From Planococcus ruber (lineage in GTDB: Bacteria; Bacillota; Bacilli; Bacillales_A; Planococcaceae): a stretch of DNA of 64,000 nucleotides. Of the stretch, positions 26,637 to 36,605 are shown one piece after another; position 1 is the stretch's first letter; every line of letters begins with the position of its first letter. Position numbers and translations under genes: made by a program. Under the pieces are notes generated by a model. That model worked only from the letters and a program-made list of their open reading frames with translations, was not told where the DNA came from and ran no database searches. The stretch spans positions 1,447,395 through 1,511,394 of the forward strand of contig NZ_JALHAG010000001.1 of the NCBI RefSeq assembly GCF_022819085.1, in the 5' to 3' direction.

Positions 26637-27470
26637 ATGACGGAATTTTTAGCTGAAGTAATTGGTACCATGATTTTGATTATTTTTGGTGCCGGAGTTG
26701 TAGCTGGCATCGCCTTAAAGGATTCCAAGGCAGAAAACGGCGGATGGATCGTTGTCACAATCGCGTGGGGCTTAGCAGTAACGATGGGGGTATATGCTGT
26801 CGGCAATTTCTCGGGAGCCCACTTGAATCCAGCTGTTACACTTGGCTTTGCGGCAGTCGGCGACTTCCCATGGTCGAAAGTTCCTGTCTATATTTTGGCG
26901 CAGATAATCGGTGCGATCATTGGAGCAGCTATCGTCTTTTTCAATTACTTGCCGCACTGGGAGCGTACAAAAGACAAAGAAACGAAGCTTGGCGTATTTG
27001 CGACAATTCCGGCTGTGCGTAAGCCGTTTTCGAACTTGGTTTCAGAAATCATCGGAACATTTGTTTTGGTAATGGGCTTATTGTTCATCGGAGCAAACGA
27101 ATTTACAGAAGGGTTAAACCCGCTGATCGTTGGGGCATTGATCCTTGCGATTGGATTAAGCTTAGGGGGCCCTACAGGATATGCCATCAACCCTGCCCGT
27201 GATTTGGGGCCACGAATTGCCCATGCTTTATTGCCGATTCCAGGCAAAGGCGGTTCCGATTGGAGCTACGCTTGGGTGCCGATCGTCGGACCGATTTTCG
27301 GCGGTATCTACGGGGCAGTATTCTATAAAGCGATGTTTGTCGGCGAATTCAATTTGCTATTCTGGGTACTAAGTGCAGTCTTCTTGCTGGTTTTATTCGG
27401 AGCAGCAAGTGTAGAATTGAGAAAAGGCTCAACAGCAGCTGATAAATTAGAAGAAAAAATCATTTCTTAA
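26637..27470 (+). CDS. glpF: Glycerol uptake facilitator
   Basis: 277 residues, aquaglyceroporin with six helices and two half-helices carrying the conserved NPA boxes, here SGAHLNPAVTLG and YAINPARDLGPR; the aspartate after the second box is typical of glycerol-conducting members. It admits glycerol by facilitated diffusion, trapped by GlpK encoded 21 nt downstream. AAAGGAG precedes the ATG. Confidence 0.96.
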   Translation: MTEFLAEVIGTMILIIFGAGVVAGIALKDSKAENGGWIVVTIAWGLAVTMGVYAVGNFSGAHLNPAVTLGFAAVGDFPWSKVPVYILAQIIGAIIGAAIVFFNYLPHWERTKDKETKLGVFATIPAVRKPFSNLVSEIIGTFVLVMGLLFIGANEFTEGLNPLIVGALILAIGLSLGGPTGYAINPARDLGPRIAHALLPIPGKGGSDWSYAWVPIVGPIFGGIYGAVFYKAMFVGEFNLLFWVLSAVFLLVLFGAASVELRKGSTAADKLEEKIIS

Positions 27471-29015
<1,545 letters not shown>

Positions 29016-29045
29016 GTAAAAGTTAATATTTGGCCGGAGATATCG

Positions 29046-29100
29046 AGAGACCAAGCCAGTTCAGCTGAAGAAATTCCGCGACTGTAGCTTGGTCTCTTTT
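29046..29100 (+). promoter_or_regulatory. GlpP-dependent leader terminator of glpD
   Basis: AGAGACCAAGC (29046-29056) pairs perfectly with GCTTGGTCTCT (29087-29097) and is followed by TTTG. It can terminate readthrough from glpK or regulate glpD; the shared GGAGA(T/A)AT-GAGA sequence before it points to GlpP control. No separate glpD promoter is obvious in the short gap. Confidence 0.65.
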
Positions 29101-29144
29101 GTTTCATTTCCAAAAAATGTAAAAAACTAAAGGAGCGGTATAAT

Positions 29145-30848
29145 ATGAAATTTTCTAGTTTTAACCGGACGGAAACGTATAGCAAAATGAAAAGCACGCC
29201 TCTTGATTTGATTGTTATCGGAGGCGGGATTACAGGGGCCGGAACAGCGCTTGATGCCACGATGAGAGGCATGAAAGTGGCAGTCGTTGAGATGCAGGAT
29301 TTTGCTGCAGGCACAAGCAGCCGTTCTACTAAACTAGTTCACGGCGGTCTTCGTTATTTGAAGCAATTCGAAGTGAAAATGGTGGCTGAAGTCGGGAAAG
29401 AACGCGAGATCGTTTATGAAAACGGACCACATGTGACGACTCCTGAATGGATGCTATTGCCGTTTTACAAAGGCGGAACGTTTGGGCCGCTAAGCACGAA
29501 CGTAGGCTTGCGCGTCTATGACTTTTTGGCAGGCGTCAAGAAAGACGAACGCCGTAAAATGCTGTCAAAAGAAGAAACGTTGCGCCGCGAACCATTGCTT
29601 AAAAAGAAAGACATTAAAGGCGGCGGCTATTACGTCGAATACAAAACAGACGATGCGCGCTTAACAATGGAAGTCATGAAAAAAGCTGTTGAAAAAGGCG
29701 CTTTGGCGATGAACTATGCAAAAGTTTCGAGCTTCATCTACCATAACGGCAAAGTGGTCGGCATCCGTGTAGAAGACCAAATCGATGGCAAAATCCATGA
29801 ACTTTATGCGAAAAAAATTGTCAATGCAGCTGGACCGTGGGTGGACACGCTGCGCGACAAAGACCATTCAAAACAAGGAAAGACTTTGCAATTAACAAAA
29901 GGGATCCACTTAGTATTTGATGGCCGCCGCTTCCCGTTAAAACAGGCGATCTATTTTGATATGCCGGATGGCCGGATGGCATTTGCGATTCCGCGCGAAG
30001 GAAAAGTGTATGTGGGTACAACGGATACCGTTTACAAACAAGATATTGCGCATCCGACAATGACAACAGAAGACCGCGATTACGTCTTAAAAGCGATTGA
30101 CTTCATGTTCCCGGAAGTCGGCATTCGCATTGAAGACATCGAATCCAGCTGGGCTGGACTTCGTCCGTTGATTCATGAAGAAGGTAAAGACCCTTCTGAA
30201 ATTTCACGGAAAGATGAAATCTTTGTTTCCAATTCCGGCTTGCTGTCGATTGCCGGCGGTAAATTGACAGGATACCGTAAAATGGGCGAAAGCATCGTTG
30301 ATATGGTAGCGGAGCAATTGGAAAAAGAACATGGCTTGAAATTCAAAAAAGTATCGACCAAACACTTGCCGATTTCAGGCGGCGAAGTAGGCGGTTCAAA
30401 AGGATTTGTGAAGTTCTCTGAAGACCGTGTGCGTTTAGGCGTAAGCCGCGGCCTTTCTCCGGAAGCAGCACGCAAACTGGTTCAGCGCTACGGATCCAAT
30501 GTGGACCAAGTCTTTAATTTCTTGTTTACCGGAGACGCTGAAGCGGCTAGAGAAGGAATCGATCCAATCGCGTTCGCAATGCTGCGCTACGCTTTGGAAT
30601 ACGAAGCGGCTTACAAACCGGTAGATTTCTTTATCCGCCGTACAGGCGCGCTGTTCTTCGACATCAATTGGGTACATGCCAATAAAGCATCTGTAAATGC
30701 GTATATGGGCAAAGTGCTTGGCTGGACAGAAGAACAGGCAACTGCCTACAGCAATGAACTGGAAGGCCTTCTATATGAAGCTGTGCACCCGGTTGAAGTG
30801 GGCGGCAGCCGTTCAAGTGCGTCTTTTAAAGCTGCAGCAAATTCCTAA
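29145..30848 (+). CDS. glpD: Aerobic glycerol-3-phosphate dehydrogenase
   Basis: 567 residues, the Bacillus length. FAD-binding DLIVIGGGITGAGTALDATMRG, SSRSTKLVHGGLRYLKQFE, VNAAGPWVDTLRD, FAIPREGKVYVGTTDT and SIAGGKLTGYRKMGE. It oxidises glycerol-3-phosphate to dihydroxyacetone phosphate at the membrane and passes electrons to quinone. AAAGGAGCGG precedes the ATG. Confidence 0.96.
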   Translation: MKFSSFNRTETYSKMKSTPLDLIVIGGGITGAGTALDATMRGMKVAVVEMQDFAAGTSSRSTKLVHGGLRYLKQFEVKMVAEVGKEREIVYENGPHVTTPEWMLLPFYKGGTFGPLSTNVGLRVYDFLAGVKKDERRKMLSKEETLRREPLLKKKDIKGGGYYVEYKTDDARLTMEVMKKAVEKGALAMNYAKVSSFIYHNGKVVGIRVEDQIDGKIHELYAKKIVNAAGPWVDTLRDKDHSKQGKTLQLTKGIHLVFDGRRFPLKQAIYFDMPDGRMAFAIPREGKVYVGTTDTVYKQDIAHPTMTTEDRDYVLKAIDFMFPEVGIRIEDIESSWAGLRPLIHEEGKDPSEISRKDEIFVSNSGLLSIAGGKLTGYRKMGESIVDMVAEQLEKEHGLKFKKVSTKHLPISGGEVGGSKGFVKFSEDRVRLGVSRGLSPEAARKLVQRYGSNVDQVFNFLFTGDAEAAREGIDPIAFAMLRYALEYEAAYKPVDFFIRRTGALFFDINWVHANKASVNAYMGKVLGWTEEQATAYSNELEGLLYEAVHPVEVGGSRSSASFKAAANS

Positions 30849-30859
30849 TTTCATAAGCA

Positions 30860-30897
30860 AGCCGCTCTGATCCATCCAGATCAGAGCGGCTTTTTTT
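30860..30897 (+). terminator. Intrinsic terminator after glpD
   Basis: Perfect 13-bp stem AGCCGCTCTGATC / GATCAGAGCGGCT with a 6-nt loop and seven T. Confidence 0.95.
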
Positions 30898-31020
30898 AAT
30901 GCTTGCTCGCTTTTTCTTAAATTGTATCCGCTTTTCCAGGTTTTTAACGATTTGTCCGTGTCTTTAAAAGTGATATAGTGGAGAAAAGCGCAAGTATTCT
31001 GATAGATGGGGAGCTAGAAA

Positions 31021-32112
31021 ATGAAATTCAATGAACGGTTAAAGCAAAGCTATTTTGACGCTGAGCAGGTATTGGCAGGGCATGGCAAACGGGAAGTCCA
31101 CGTATTAAAAGAGGCATTTGAGAAGATAGACGGCGATGTGGAAAGCGACATGTACGGCCAAGGAGCTGTTATCGAAAAATTCCAGGAGAAAATGGCGGAT
31201 TTATTGGGGAAAGAAAGTGCGGTGTTTTTCCCAAGCGGAACGATGGCCCAGCAGATTGCTTTGCGTATTTGGTGCGACGCAGCAGGCATTCGGAAAGTGG
31301 CTTACCATCCGTTGAGCCATCTGGAAATCCACGAAGAAAAAGGACTGCAAGAACTGCATGGAATCGAATCAGTGCTGCTTGCTGAAAAAAATCGCGTAAT
31401 TGAGCTTGGAGATGTCCTTCAAATGGAAGAGGAAGTAGCATGTGTGCTGCTCGAGTTGCCGCAGCGTGAAATCGGCGGGCAATTGCCAAGCTACGAAACA
31501 TTGGAACAGATTTCTGCCCATTGCCGCACACAAGGGATCAAACTGCATCTGGACGGAGCGCGGCTGTTGGAAGTGCTTCCGTATTACGATAAGACTGCAA
31601 GTGAAGTCTGCGCTTTTTTTGATAGTGTCTACCTCTCGCTATATAAAGGAATCGGCGGCATAGCAGGAGCGATCCTGGCAGGGGACAAGGAATTTACGGA
31701 CCAGTCGAAAGTATGGAAACGGCGCCACGGCGGAGATTTGATCTCGCTGTATCCGTATATCCTTTCTGCAGTTTATTATTTTGACAAACGCTCTGGCAAA
31801 ATGGCAGCTTACTATGAGCAGGCGAAAGAACTGGCCCGCTTGTTCAATGGCTGTGAAGGCATCAGCACTTTGCCCGTCGAACCTGTATCGAATATGTTCC
31901 ATGTCCATTTCAGCCACCCGAAAGAAACGATGGAAGCGCTGTTGGCTGATCTCCATCAGGAAACCGGAATCGGGCTGACCAGCTACGTCAAAGAGCTGGA
32001 AAACGGCGGCAGTTCCTATGAAGTCAGCATGGGGGATTTGTACGAAACGGTGCCGAAAGAGAAAGTAGAGGCGCTTTTTGCCAAGCTGAATGAAAAAATG
32101 AAGGCAATTTAA
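31021..32112 (+). CDS. Threonine aldolase / beta-eliminating lyase family
   Basis: 363 residues, PLP fold-type I. Seen: the GQGAVIEKFQEKMADLLGKESAVFFPSGTMAQQIAL segment, LHLDGARLLEV (PLP-binding aspartate) and the Schiff-base lysine in SVYLSLYKGIGGIAGAIL. Low-specificity L-threonine aldolases cleave threonine to glycine and acetaldehyde. Monocistronic, with its own terminator. The exact substrate within the family is not certain. Confidence 0.85.
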   Translation: MKFNERLKQSYFDAEQVLAGHGKREVHVLKEAFEKIDGDVESDMYGQGAVIEKFQEKMADLLGKESAVFFPSGTMAQQIALRIWCDAAGIRKVAYHPLSHLEIHEEKGLQELHGIESVLLAEKNRVIELGDVLQMEEEVACVLLELPQREIGGQLPSYETLEQISAHCRTQGIKLHLDGARLLEVLPYYDKTASEVCAFFDSVYLSLYKGIGGIAGAILAGDKEFTDQSKVWKRRHGGDLISLYPYILSAVYYFDKRSGKMAAYYEQAKELARLFNGCEGISTLPVEPVSNMFHVHFSHPKETMEALLADLHQETGIGLTSYVKELENGGSSYEVSMGDLYETVPKEKVEALFAKLNEKMKAI

Positions 32113-32118
32113 TATAGA

Positions 32119-32161
32119 AGGAAGCCTTTAAAAGACCCAAAATGTCATTTACAGGCTTCCT
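32119..32161. terminator. Bidirectional terminator between convergent genes
   Basis: AGGAAGCCT (32119-32127) pairs with AGGCTTCCT (32153-32161). Confidence 0.7.
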
Positions 32162-32163
32162 TA

Positions 32164-32568
32164 TTATCCTACATACCATTTCTTGTACACCGGTTCTAAT
32201 GTGTAGGCAAGCATATGTTCAACAATTTCTCTTTTTTCAGGCTGTTCGATTTCCACCCAATGAATCGTGATAGGTGATTGAATCGCTTGAAAGAATCCGT
32301 GGGGGGCATGAGTTGCCTTTTTCAATTTTGCAAAATGGCGGCGGATGCGGTTATAGATCGGTGCCCCTTTTCCGATGTAGAGGATATTTTGATTGGAATC
32401 GCAGAAAATGTAAATGCCCTTTGCCATCCCCATGTTCAGTTTGATTTTATTCAGCAATTTGGTAGTCTCATCATTCAAAAGAAAAGGCACATTTTCGATC
32501 GACTTCCAATTTTCATTATCAAATGCATAATTTTCTTTTTTCAGAAGCTCATGAATCTTTTCTTTCAT
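32164..32568 (-). CDS. GIY-YIG domain protein
   Basis: 134 residues. The core KGIYIFCDSNQNILYIGKGAPIYNRIRRHF contains the GIY, YIG-like and conserved R and H elements of the GIY-YIG nuclease fold (residues about 50-85), then a short C-terminal helix region with HMLAYTLEPVYKKW. Stand-alone small members occur widely in Bacillales; their substrates are unknown. GGGGATT precedes the ATG. Confidence 0.75.
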   Translation of the reverse strand: MKEKIHELLKKENYAFDNENWKSIENVPFLLNDETTKLLNKIKLNMGMAKGIYIFCDSNQNILYIGKGAPIYNRIRRHFAKLKKATHAPHGFFQAIQSPITIHWVEIEQPEKREIVEHMLAYTLEPVYKKWYVG

Positions 32569-32701
32569 CTAATAATCCCCCTCATTGGTCGGCTTTGAAA
32601 ATTCAGTCCTATTTCATATTTTCGACTTATCTGATTATTAGTTTACCCAATAAACGATTAATAAGCGATAGCAGAAGTAAAAGTCGTATTATTCAAATAT
32701 C

Positions 32702-32715
32702 TGGAAGCGCTTTCT
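32702..32715. promoter_or_regulatory. cre-like site upstream of the cobalamin riboswitch
   Basis: TGGAAGCGCTTTCT fits the CcpA cre consensus TGNAANCGNWNNCW without mismatch. It is about 40 bp upstream of the extended -10 TGCTACACT (TACACT 32753-32758) that probably drives the riboswitch transcript, and about 130 bp upstream of the divergent GIY-YIG gene. Confidence 0.5.
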
Positions 32716-32785
32716 AAACGGAAAATGTGCATCTTTGCCGAATAAAATATGCTACACTGGAAACAAGTGAATAATCATGCAGAAA

Positions 32786-33068
32786 AAAGGTACTGATTCG
32801 TCAGCATAACAGGGAATCCGGTGTGAATCCGGAGCTGTTTCCGCAACTGTAAGTGCGTATGAAATAAGAAAATGCCACTGTCTAAGATAATCTGGACGGG
32901 AAGGTTCTTAGAGTAAATCGATGCACAAGCCAGGAGACCTGCCTTTTTTTGAACGTATTTTTACTCTTCGGAAGATAAGGGAATCATACGGCAACTTTTC
33001 CTCTTGCGGCTTTATTGACGAGCCGTTTAATTGGTATTGTGCCGCCCTTTTTATGAGGGCGGCTTTTT
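32786..33068 (+). ncRNA. Cobalamin riboswitch with terminator
   Basis: AdoCbl-type riboswitch: GGGAATCCGGTGTGAATCCGG and CTGTTTCCGCAACTGTAAG core elements (32811-32855), then the B12 box GCCAGGAGACCTGCC at 32929-32943. The expression platform extends to a strong terminator, GCCGCCCT / AGGGCGGC with TTTTT, at 33041-33068. It should switch off the two downstream genes when cobalamin is abundant. The remaining 32,569-32,785 holds the cre-like site and the promoter. Confidence 0.93.
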
Positions 33069-33133
33069 GCTGTTTATCTGAAGTGCGATGCGGCAGATTA
33101 CCACGAAGCCCATAAAGAGAAGAGGTGATTGGA

Positions 33134-33682
33134 ATGAAAAAAGATATGCGCTATATCTGCTATCCGTTTATGCGGGAGTCCGCATCCACAGTGGATTTTG
33201 AAATCCGGACCGATTCATTGACAACCCGAATTGGGGAAGCCATTTCCTTGGCTGGAGACATCCCGGAACTGCAGCGGGACCTCCGCTATCTGCAGCCCAT
33301 GGCTTATCATCTGAACGGTTCAGTGCGGGGGAAAATCGCTATTGCTGCGGAAGATCTCGAAATCTTAAGCGGGTTATACGATGCTTACGTGGCGGAAGTG
33401 GAAGACAGCATCGGAAATTTTGTCTTGCCGCAAGGGACGCCCGCTGCCTGCTGTTTGCATGTATGCCGCAGCGAGGCGAAAAAATCCGTGCGGGCCTTGC
33501 ATAAAGTCAGCTTAGAGCGCGAAGTGCCCGAGATTTTATTTGATTATGCGCAATTGCTTGCCAATGTATTATTTGCGATGGCGGTTTATGCCAACCGCAA
33601 ACACGGCATGGAAGAAATACCGTTCATCAGCAAATCCTATCCGACAAGACCGAAAAAGAGAAAAGAGGAAAAAGTTAAATGA
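33134..33682 (+). CDS. Divergent PduO-type cob(I)alamin adenosyltransferase-like protein
   Basis: 182 residues. The second half aligns by eye with the PduO adenosyltransferase pattern: FVLPQGTPAACCLHVCRSEAKKSVRALHKV in place of F-LPGGS-AA-LHLARTVCRRAER, then FDYAQLLANVLFAMAVYANRKHG in place of the YLNRLSDLLF helix. The N-terminal TKTGDDGTT ATP motif is missing and the arginine-rich motif is altered, so activity is uncertain. AGAGGTGAT precedes ATG 33134. It overlaps btuF by 4 bp (ATGA) and is under the cobalamin riboswitch, supporting a role in cobalamin handling. Confidence 0.65.
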   Translation: MKKDMRYICYPFMRESASTVDFEIRTDSLTTRIGEAISLAGDIPELQRDLRYLQPMAYHLNGSVRGKIAIAAEDLEILSGLYDAYVAEVEDSIGNFVLPQGTPAACCLHVCRSEAKKSVRALHKVSLEREVPEILFDYAQLLANVLFAMAVYANRKHGMEEIPFISKSYPTRPKKRKEEKVK

Positions 33683-34629
33683 AGAAATCTTATCTATTGA
33701 GCGGAACACTTGCACTCGCTGTATTTCTTGGTGCCTGCCAAAGTGAGGAAAGTACAGGCGCCGACAATCCAACAGACCAAACCAGCACAGAAACCGAAGC
33801 GGCTGAATCTTATGCAGTGACAGACGATCTAGGCAATGAAATAAAATTTGAAGAAGTCCCGGAAACAGTCGTTTCTTTAATTCCGAGCAATACGGAAATC
33901 CTTTATGCGTTAGAAGAAGGGGATAAATTGATCGGCGCTACGGATTTTGACAACTATCCGGCAGAAGCTATGGAAGTCGAGCGGGTTTCCGATTCCGTGA
34001 AATTCAATGCAGAGCGTATCATCCAATTGGATCCGGATATCGTCCTTGCTTATTCGACTGGCGGCCCGACCGGACTCGAGGTGTTGGAAGAAGCGGATAT
34101 TCCTGTCTTCGTCATCGAATCTGCCGCTTCGTTTGAAGATGTATATGGTGACATTGAACAAATCGCTCAAGTAATGGGAGTTGAAGAAAAAGGCGAAGAA
34201 CTAATCGCTTCCATTCAAGGAGAAATCAAAGATGTCCAAGACAAGCTTGCTGAAGTTGAACAAAAGAAAAAAGCTTATATTGAAATCAGTCCATTGCCTG
34301 AAATCTATACAACTGGCGATAAGACCTTCCAACAGGAAATTTTGAATCACGCTCAAGTGGAAAATGTATTTGCAGATTTGGAAGGCTGGCCGCAACTTTC
34401 TGAAGAAGAAGTGGTGAACCGGAACCCAGAACTGATTTTTACAACGGTATCCTATGTGGAGAACGCTGTAGATGAAATCAAAGCCCGCGATAGCTGGTCG
34501 GAAATTGCGGCTGTCCAAAATGAGCAAGTCTTCTTGTTGGATTCAGATATCACCTCACGTCCGGGGCCAAGAATCGGAGAAGCCGTGAAACTTGTAGCCG
34601 AAACCGCTTACCCAGATTTATTGAAATAA
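33679..34629 (+). CDS. btuF: Cobalamin-type ABC transporter substrate-binding lipoprotein
   Basis: 316 residues. Signal peptide with lipobox FLGAC (cysteine about residue 20), a short S/T/D/E-rich linker, then the helical-backbone binding domain: VVSLIPSNTEILYALEEGDKLIGATDFDNYP, ERIIQLDPDIVLAYS, DKTFQQEILNHAQVENVFADLEGWPQLSEEEVVNRNPELIF and SRPGPRIGEAVKLVAE. These are typical of BtuF/FhuD-class proteins, and the riboswitch upstream indicates a corrinoid ligand. No permease or ATPase gene is adjacent, so it must work with components encoded elsewhere. Confidence 0.87.
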   Translation: MKKSYLLSGTLALAVFLGACQSEESTGADNPTDQTSTETEAAESYAVTDDLGNEIKFEEVPETVVSLIPSNTEILYALEEGDKLIGATDFDNYPAEAMEVERVSDSVKFNAERIIQLDPDIVLAYSTGGPTGLEVLEEADIPVFVIESAASFEDVYGDIEQIAQVMGVEEKGEELIASIQGEIKDVQDKLAEVEQKKKAYIEISPLPEIYTTGDKTFQQEILNHAQVENVFADLEGWPQLSEEEVVNRNPELIFTTVSYVENAVDEIKARDSWSEIAAVQNEQVFLLDSDITSRPGPRIGEAVKLVAETAYPDLLK

Positions 34630-34636
34630 GTTCATT

Positions 34637-34669
34637 AAAACCACTGTCCGAAAAAAGGGCGGTGGTTTT
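34637..34669 (+). terminator. Intrinsic terminator after btuF
   Basis: AAAACCACTGTCC pairs with GGGCGGTGGTTTT, then T run. Confidence 0.85.
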
Positions 34670-34673
34670 TAAA

Positions 34674-34703
34674 TTGATTAAATTTTCAGATAACTGGTAT
34701 AAT
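34674..34703 (+). promoter_or_regulatory. Promoter of the hypothetical gene at 34703
   Basis: TTGATT (34674-34679), 18 bp, TATAAT (34698-34703), with TGG before the -10. It overlaps the most upstream possible start codon of the gene. Confidence 0.55.
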
Positions 34704-35245
34704 TGGTCAACTTTATCATTGAAGGGCATCAATACCATAGCCGTTTTTTCCCGGAAGCGCCTTTTTTGACGCTGCTGATGAGCAGGCGCGACATAGATGA
34801 AGTCTACCGGATCCCTGCGAAGTCCGGGCTTTCAGAGAATAGCGTGGGGATGCCTTTGCTGACTGTGCCGGAAGGAAAAGAAAAACATGGCTATTTTCAT
34901 GCTGTACTTGATTTGTCATTTGTCAGGGAAATCGAAGAACCGCATTATTTTGATTTCTCTTTAATCAGCGCATTCGAAGGCTATAAAATCCAGACGCGGT
35001 TAATGGCGGATGCCCGGTATTTCGAAGATTCCTTCGGCTTGTTCGGGACGGCAAAAACCGGCTATTTTGATGTAAAACCTTACCGGACCAAACACGGAAA
35101 TTTCTCAGCCATTTTCAAAGAACCGGATAAAATTTCAGATAAGCTTTCCATTGAGAAAGCGGTAATTTATCAAAATGGCGATGAAGTCCGCATTTGTTTA
35201 CATGTCCATTCGTTGAATATACTGGAGATTGAGTGGGCAAAATAG
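34703..35245 (+). CDS. Hypothetical protein
   Basis: Up to 180 residues; not recognised. The open frame begins with TTG 34703, but that codon lies inside the predicted -10, so translation probably starts later, for example at ATG 34778 (MSRRDIDEVYRIP) or at a non-standard start near GAAGGG (34721-34726). Composition is that of a soluble alpha/beta protein with many aromatic residues (DARYFEDSFGLFG, KTGYFDVKPYRTKHGNFSAIF). A bidirectional terminator follows. The start should be treated as unresolved. Confidence 0.55.
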   Translation: MVNFIIEGHQYHSRFFPEAPFLTLLMSRRDIDEVYRIPAKSGLSENSVGMPLLTVPEGKEKHGYFHAVLDLSFVREIEEPHYFDFSLISAFEGYKIQTRLMADARYFEDSFGLFGTAKTGYFDVKPYRTKHGNFSAIFKEPDKISDKLSIEKAVIYQNGDEVRICLHVHSLNILEIEWAK

Positions 35246-35247
35246 TG

Positions 35248-35303
35248 AAAAATAGCCGATTGGATAAAGCCGCTTTCATAGTCTTTATCCAATCGGCTAT
35301 TTC
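35248..35303. terminator. Strong bidirectional terminator between convergent genes
   Basis: Near-20-bp perfect stem, AAATAGCCGATTGGATAAAG with its complement at 35283-35303, flanked by A and T runs. Confidence 0.92.
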
Positions 35304-35304
35304 C

Positions 35305-36330
35305 TTATGCCCGTCTAAAAAACTTGTTGAACGGGCTGGCAGGTTTTGGCGCTTTTAACAACGAGCGCCACGCTTGAAGAAATAGTGCATCCGAGTAGGG
35401 GGCCCCCATACTTTCGTCCGCTTCTTCCGGGGAGTGGAGGATGACTGTGACTTTGCCTATATGCGGTAAAGCTTCTCTTAAAACTTCTTTCTGTTCGTTT
35501 GTTAAAACCACGAGTTCATCAATTTGGTCGAGGTGATCCCGCGTATATCGGCAAAAGGAATGCTCTACGCTATTTAGCTCTAAATGTTGGAGGAATAAAA
35601 TCTTTTTGACCTTAGGGACCTCCATTTCGAGAACCGGGCGATCCAACAAGCGTTCATCGCAAACCACGGTGGAATGCGCCTCTATCATTTGTCCCAAACA
35701 AAAGCGGATCCATTCGGTTTCTGACTGAAATTCAAGTGCTTTTCCGTCCTGGAAAACGTAAATGCTTTTCAATTTTTGTTCGGATGTTCCGTCATACATT
35801 TTATTCAAATAAGCCTTCCCAAGTTCATCTAAGTAAATTTCTTCCAATACATATACAGTGCCTTGCCGATAATGGATTTCTTTATGGCAGAGCCCTGCAC
35901 AGTTGTATTCTTTCCGGACCTTTCTCTTATGCTGATAAGGGTCCAGCATATCGATAAATTTCAAGCGCTTATCGGGGGTCTCGTAATTTTTGTACAAAAC
36001 ATATTTGCCATTATCAAAATAGCGGTATGCCTTGCCATTTTCTACTGCTGACCATACCAACCCTTTTTCTTCTAGCGGATGTTCAATTTCCCGTACATCA
36101 TAAGTTCTTTTGGAAAGGAAATCGTAGATATTCAATAATTGCACCTGTTTTGGAATCAACGCTTTTTCATAGTAAAGCTTGTAAACCGAGTTTAAATCCG
36201 GATTATAGTCTGTGGATATAATGGCAGCCGGAAACTTGCCGTGCGCACTTAACAAGCGCGTTCTTTTTAATAATGCTTCTGTGCGCCCCGTTAATTCTGC
36301 AGACAAGGTTGAAGTCACTGCATAATGCAT
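35305..36330 (-). CDS. TagE/TarM-like protein lacking the C-terminal glycosyltransferase domain
   Basis: 341 residues. The N-terminus MHYAVTSTLSAELTGRTEALLKRTRLL, IISTDYNPDLNSVYKLYYEKALI and LLNIYDFLSKRTY closely resembles the N-terminal domain of poly(glycerol/ribitol-phosphate) glycosyltransferases (TagE/TarM type), including the later KILFLQHLELNS and DQIDELVVLTNEQKEVL. Those enzymes have about 500 residues and carry the nucleotide-sugar site in a C-terminal GT-B half. Here the protein ends after a short tail (SPFNKFFRRA) and the terminator follows, so no donor domain is encoded. AGGAGG precedes the ATG. It may be a decayed gene, a regulatory or acceptor-binding protein, or half of a two-chain enzyme. 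Confidence 0.7.
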   Translation of the reverse strand: MHYAVTSTLSAELTGRTEALLKRTRLLSAHGKFPAAIISTDYNPDLNSVYKLYYEKALIPKQVQLLNIYDFLSKRTYDVREIEHPLEEKGLVWSAVENGKAYRYFDNGKYVLYKNYETPDKRLKFIDMLDPYQHKRKVRKEYNCAGLCHKEIHYRQGTVYVLEEIYLDELGKAYLNKMYDGTSEQKLKSIYVFQDGKALEFQSETEWIRFCLGQMIEAHSTVVCDERLLDRPVLEMEVPKVKKILFLQHLELNSVEHSFCRYTRDHLDQIDELVVLTNEQKEVLREALPHIGKVTVILHSPEEADESMGAPYSDALFLQAWRSLLKAPKPASPFNKFFRRA

Positions 36331-36605
36331 TCAAATGTCCTCCTCGGTCAATTTCAATCATCCGATGGTACACTGTCTGAAACCAGATTGTTAAAACATA
36401 AGGCAGGGTTTTGGGCTAAATACGGCGAGTGGATTGAAAACTTCCATTCATTTACTAGTGTAATAGCTATAATAATCTTTTTTTTCATCCATGTCATCAA
36501 CTTATCGTTTTATTAGCGTGCTATCGGATGATATCCAGGGAGTGTTTGAAGCAGCGCTAATCAGGTCATAGTAAAGCAAAGCGTTTTAAAGAACGGAGGG
36601 CTAGG

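Noticed and set aside
36325..36516. 63-codon plus-strand frame upstream of the DUF4126 gene
   Set aside because: It starts in the TagE-like gene's start region and has no ribosome site; the hydrophobic end reflects AT-rich DNA.
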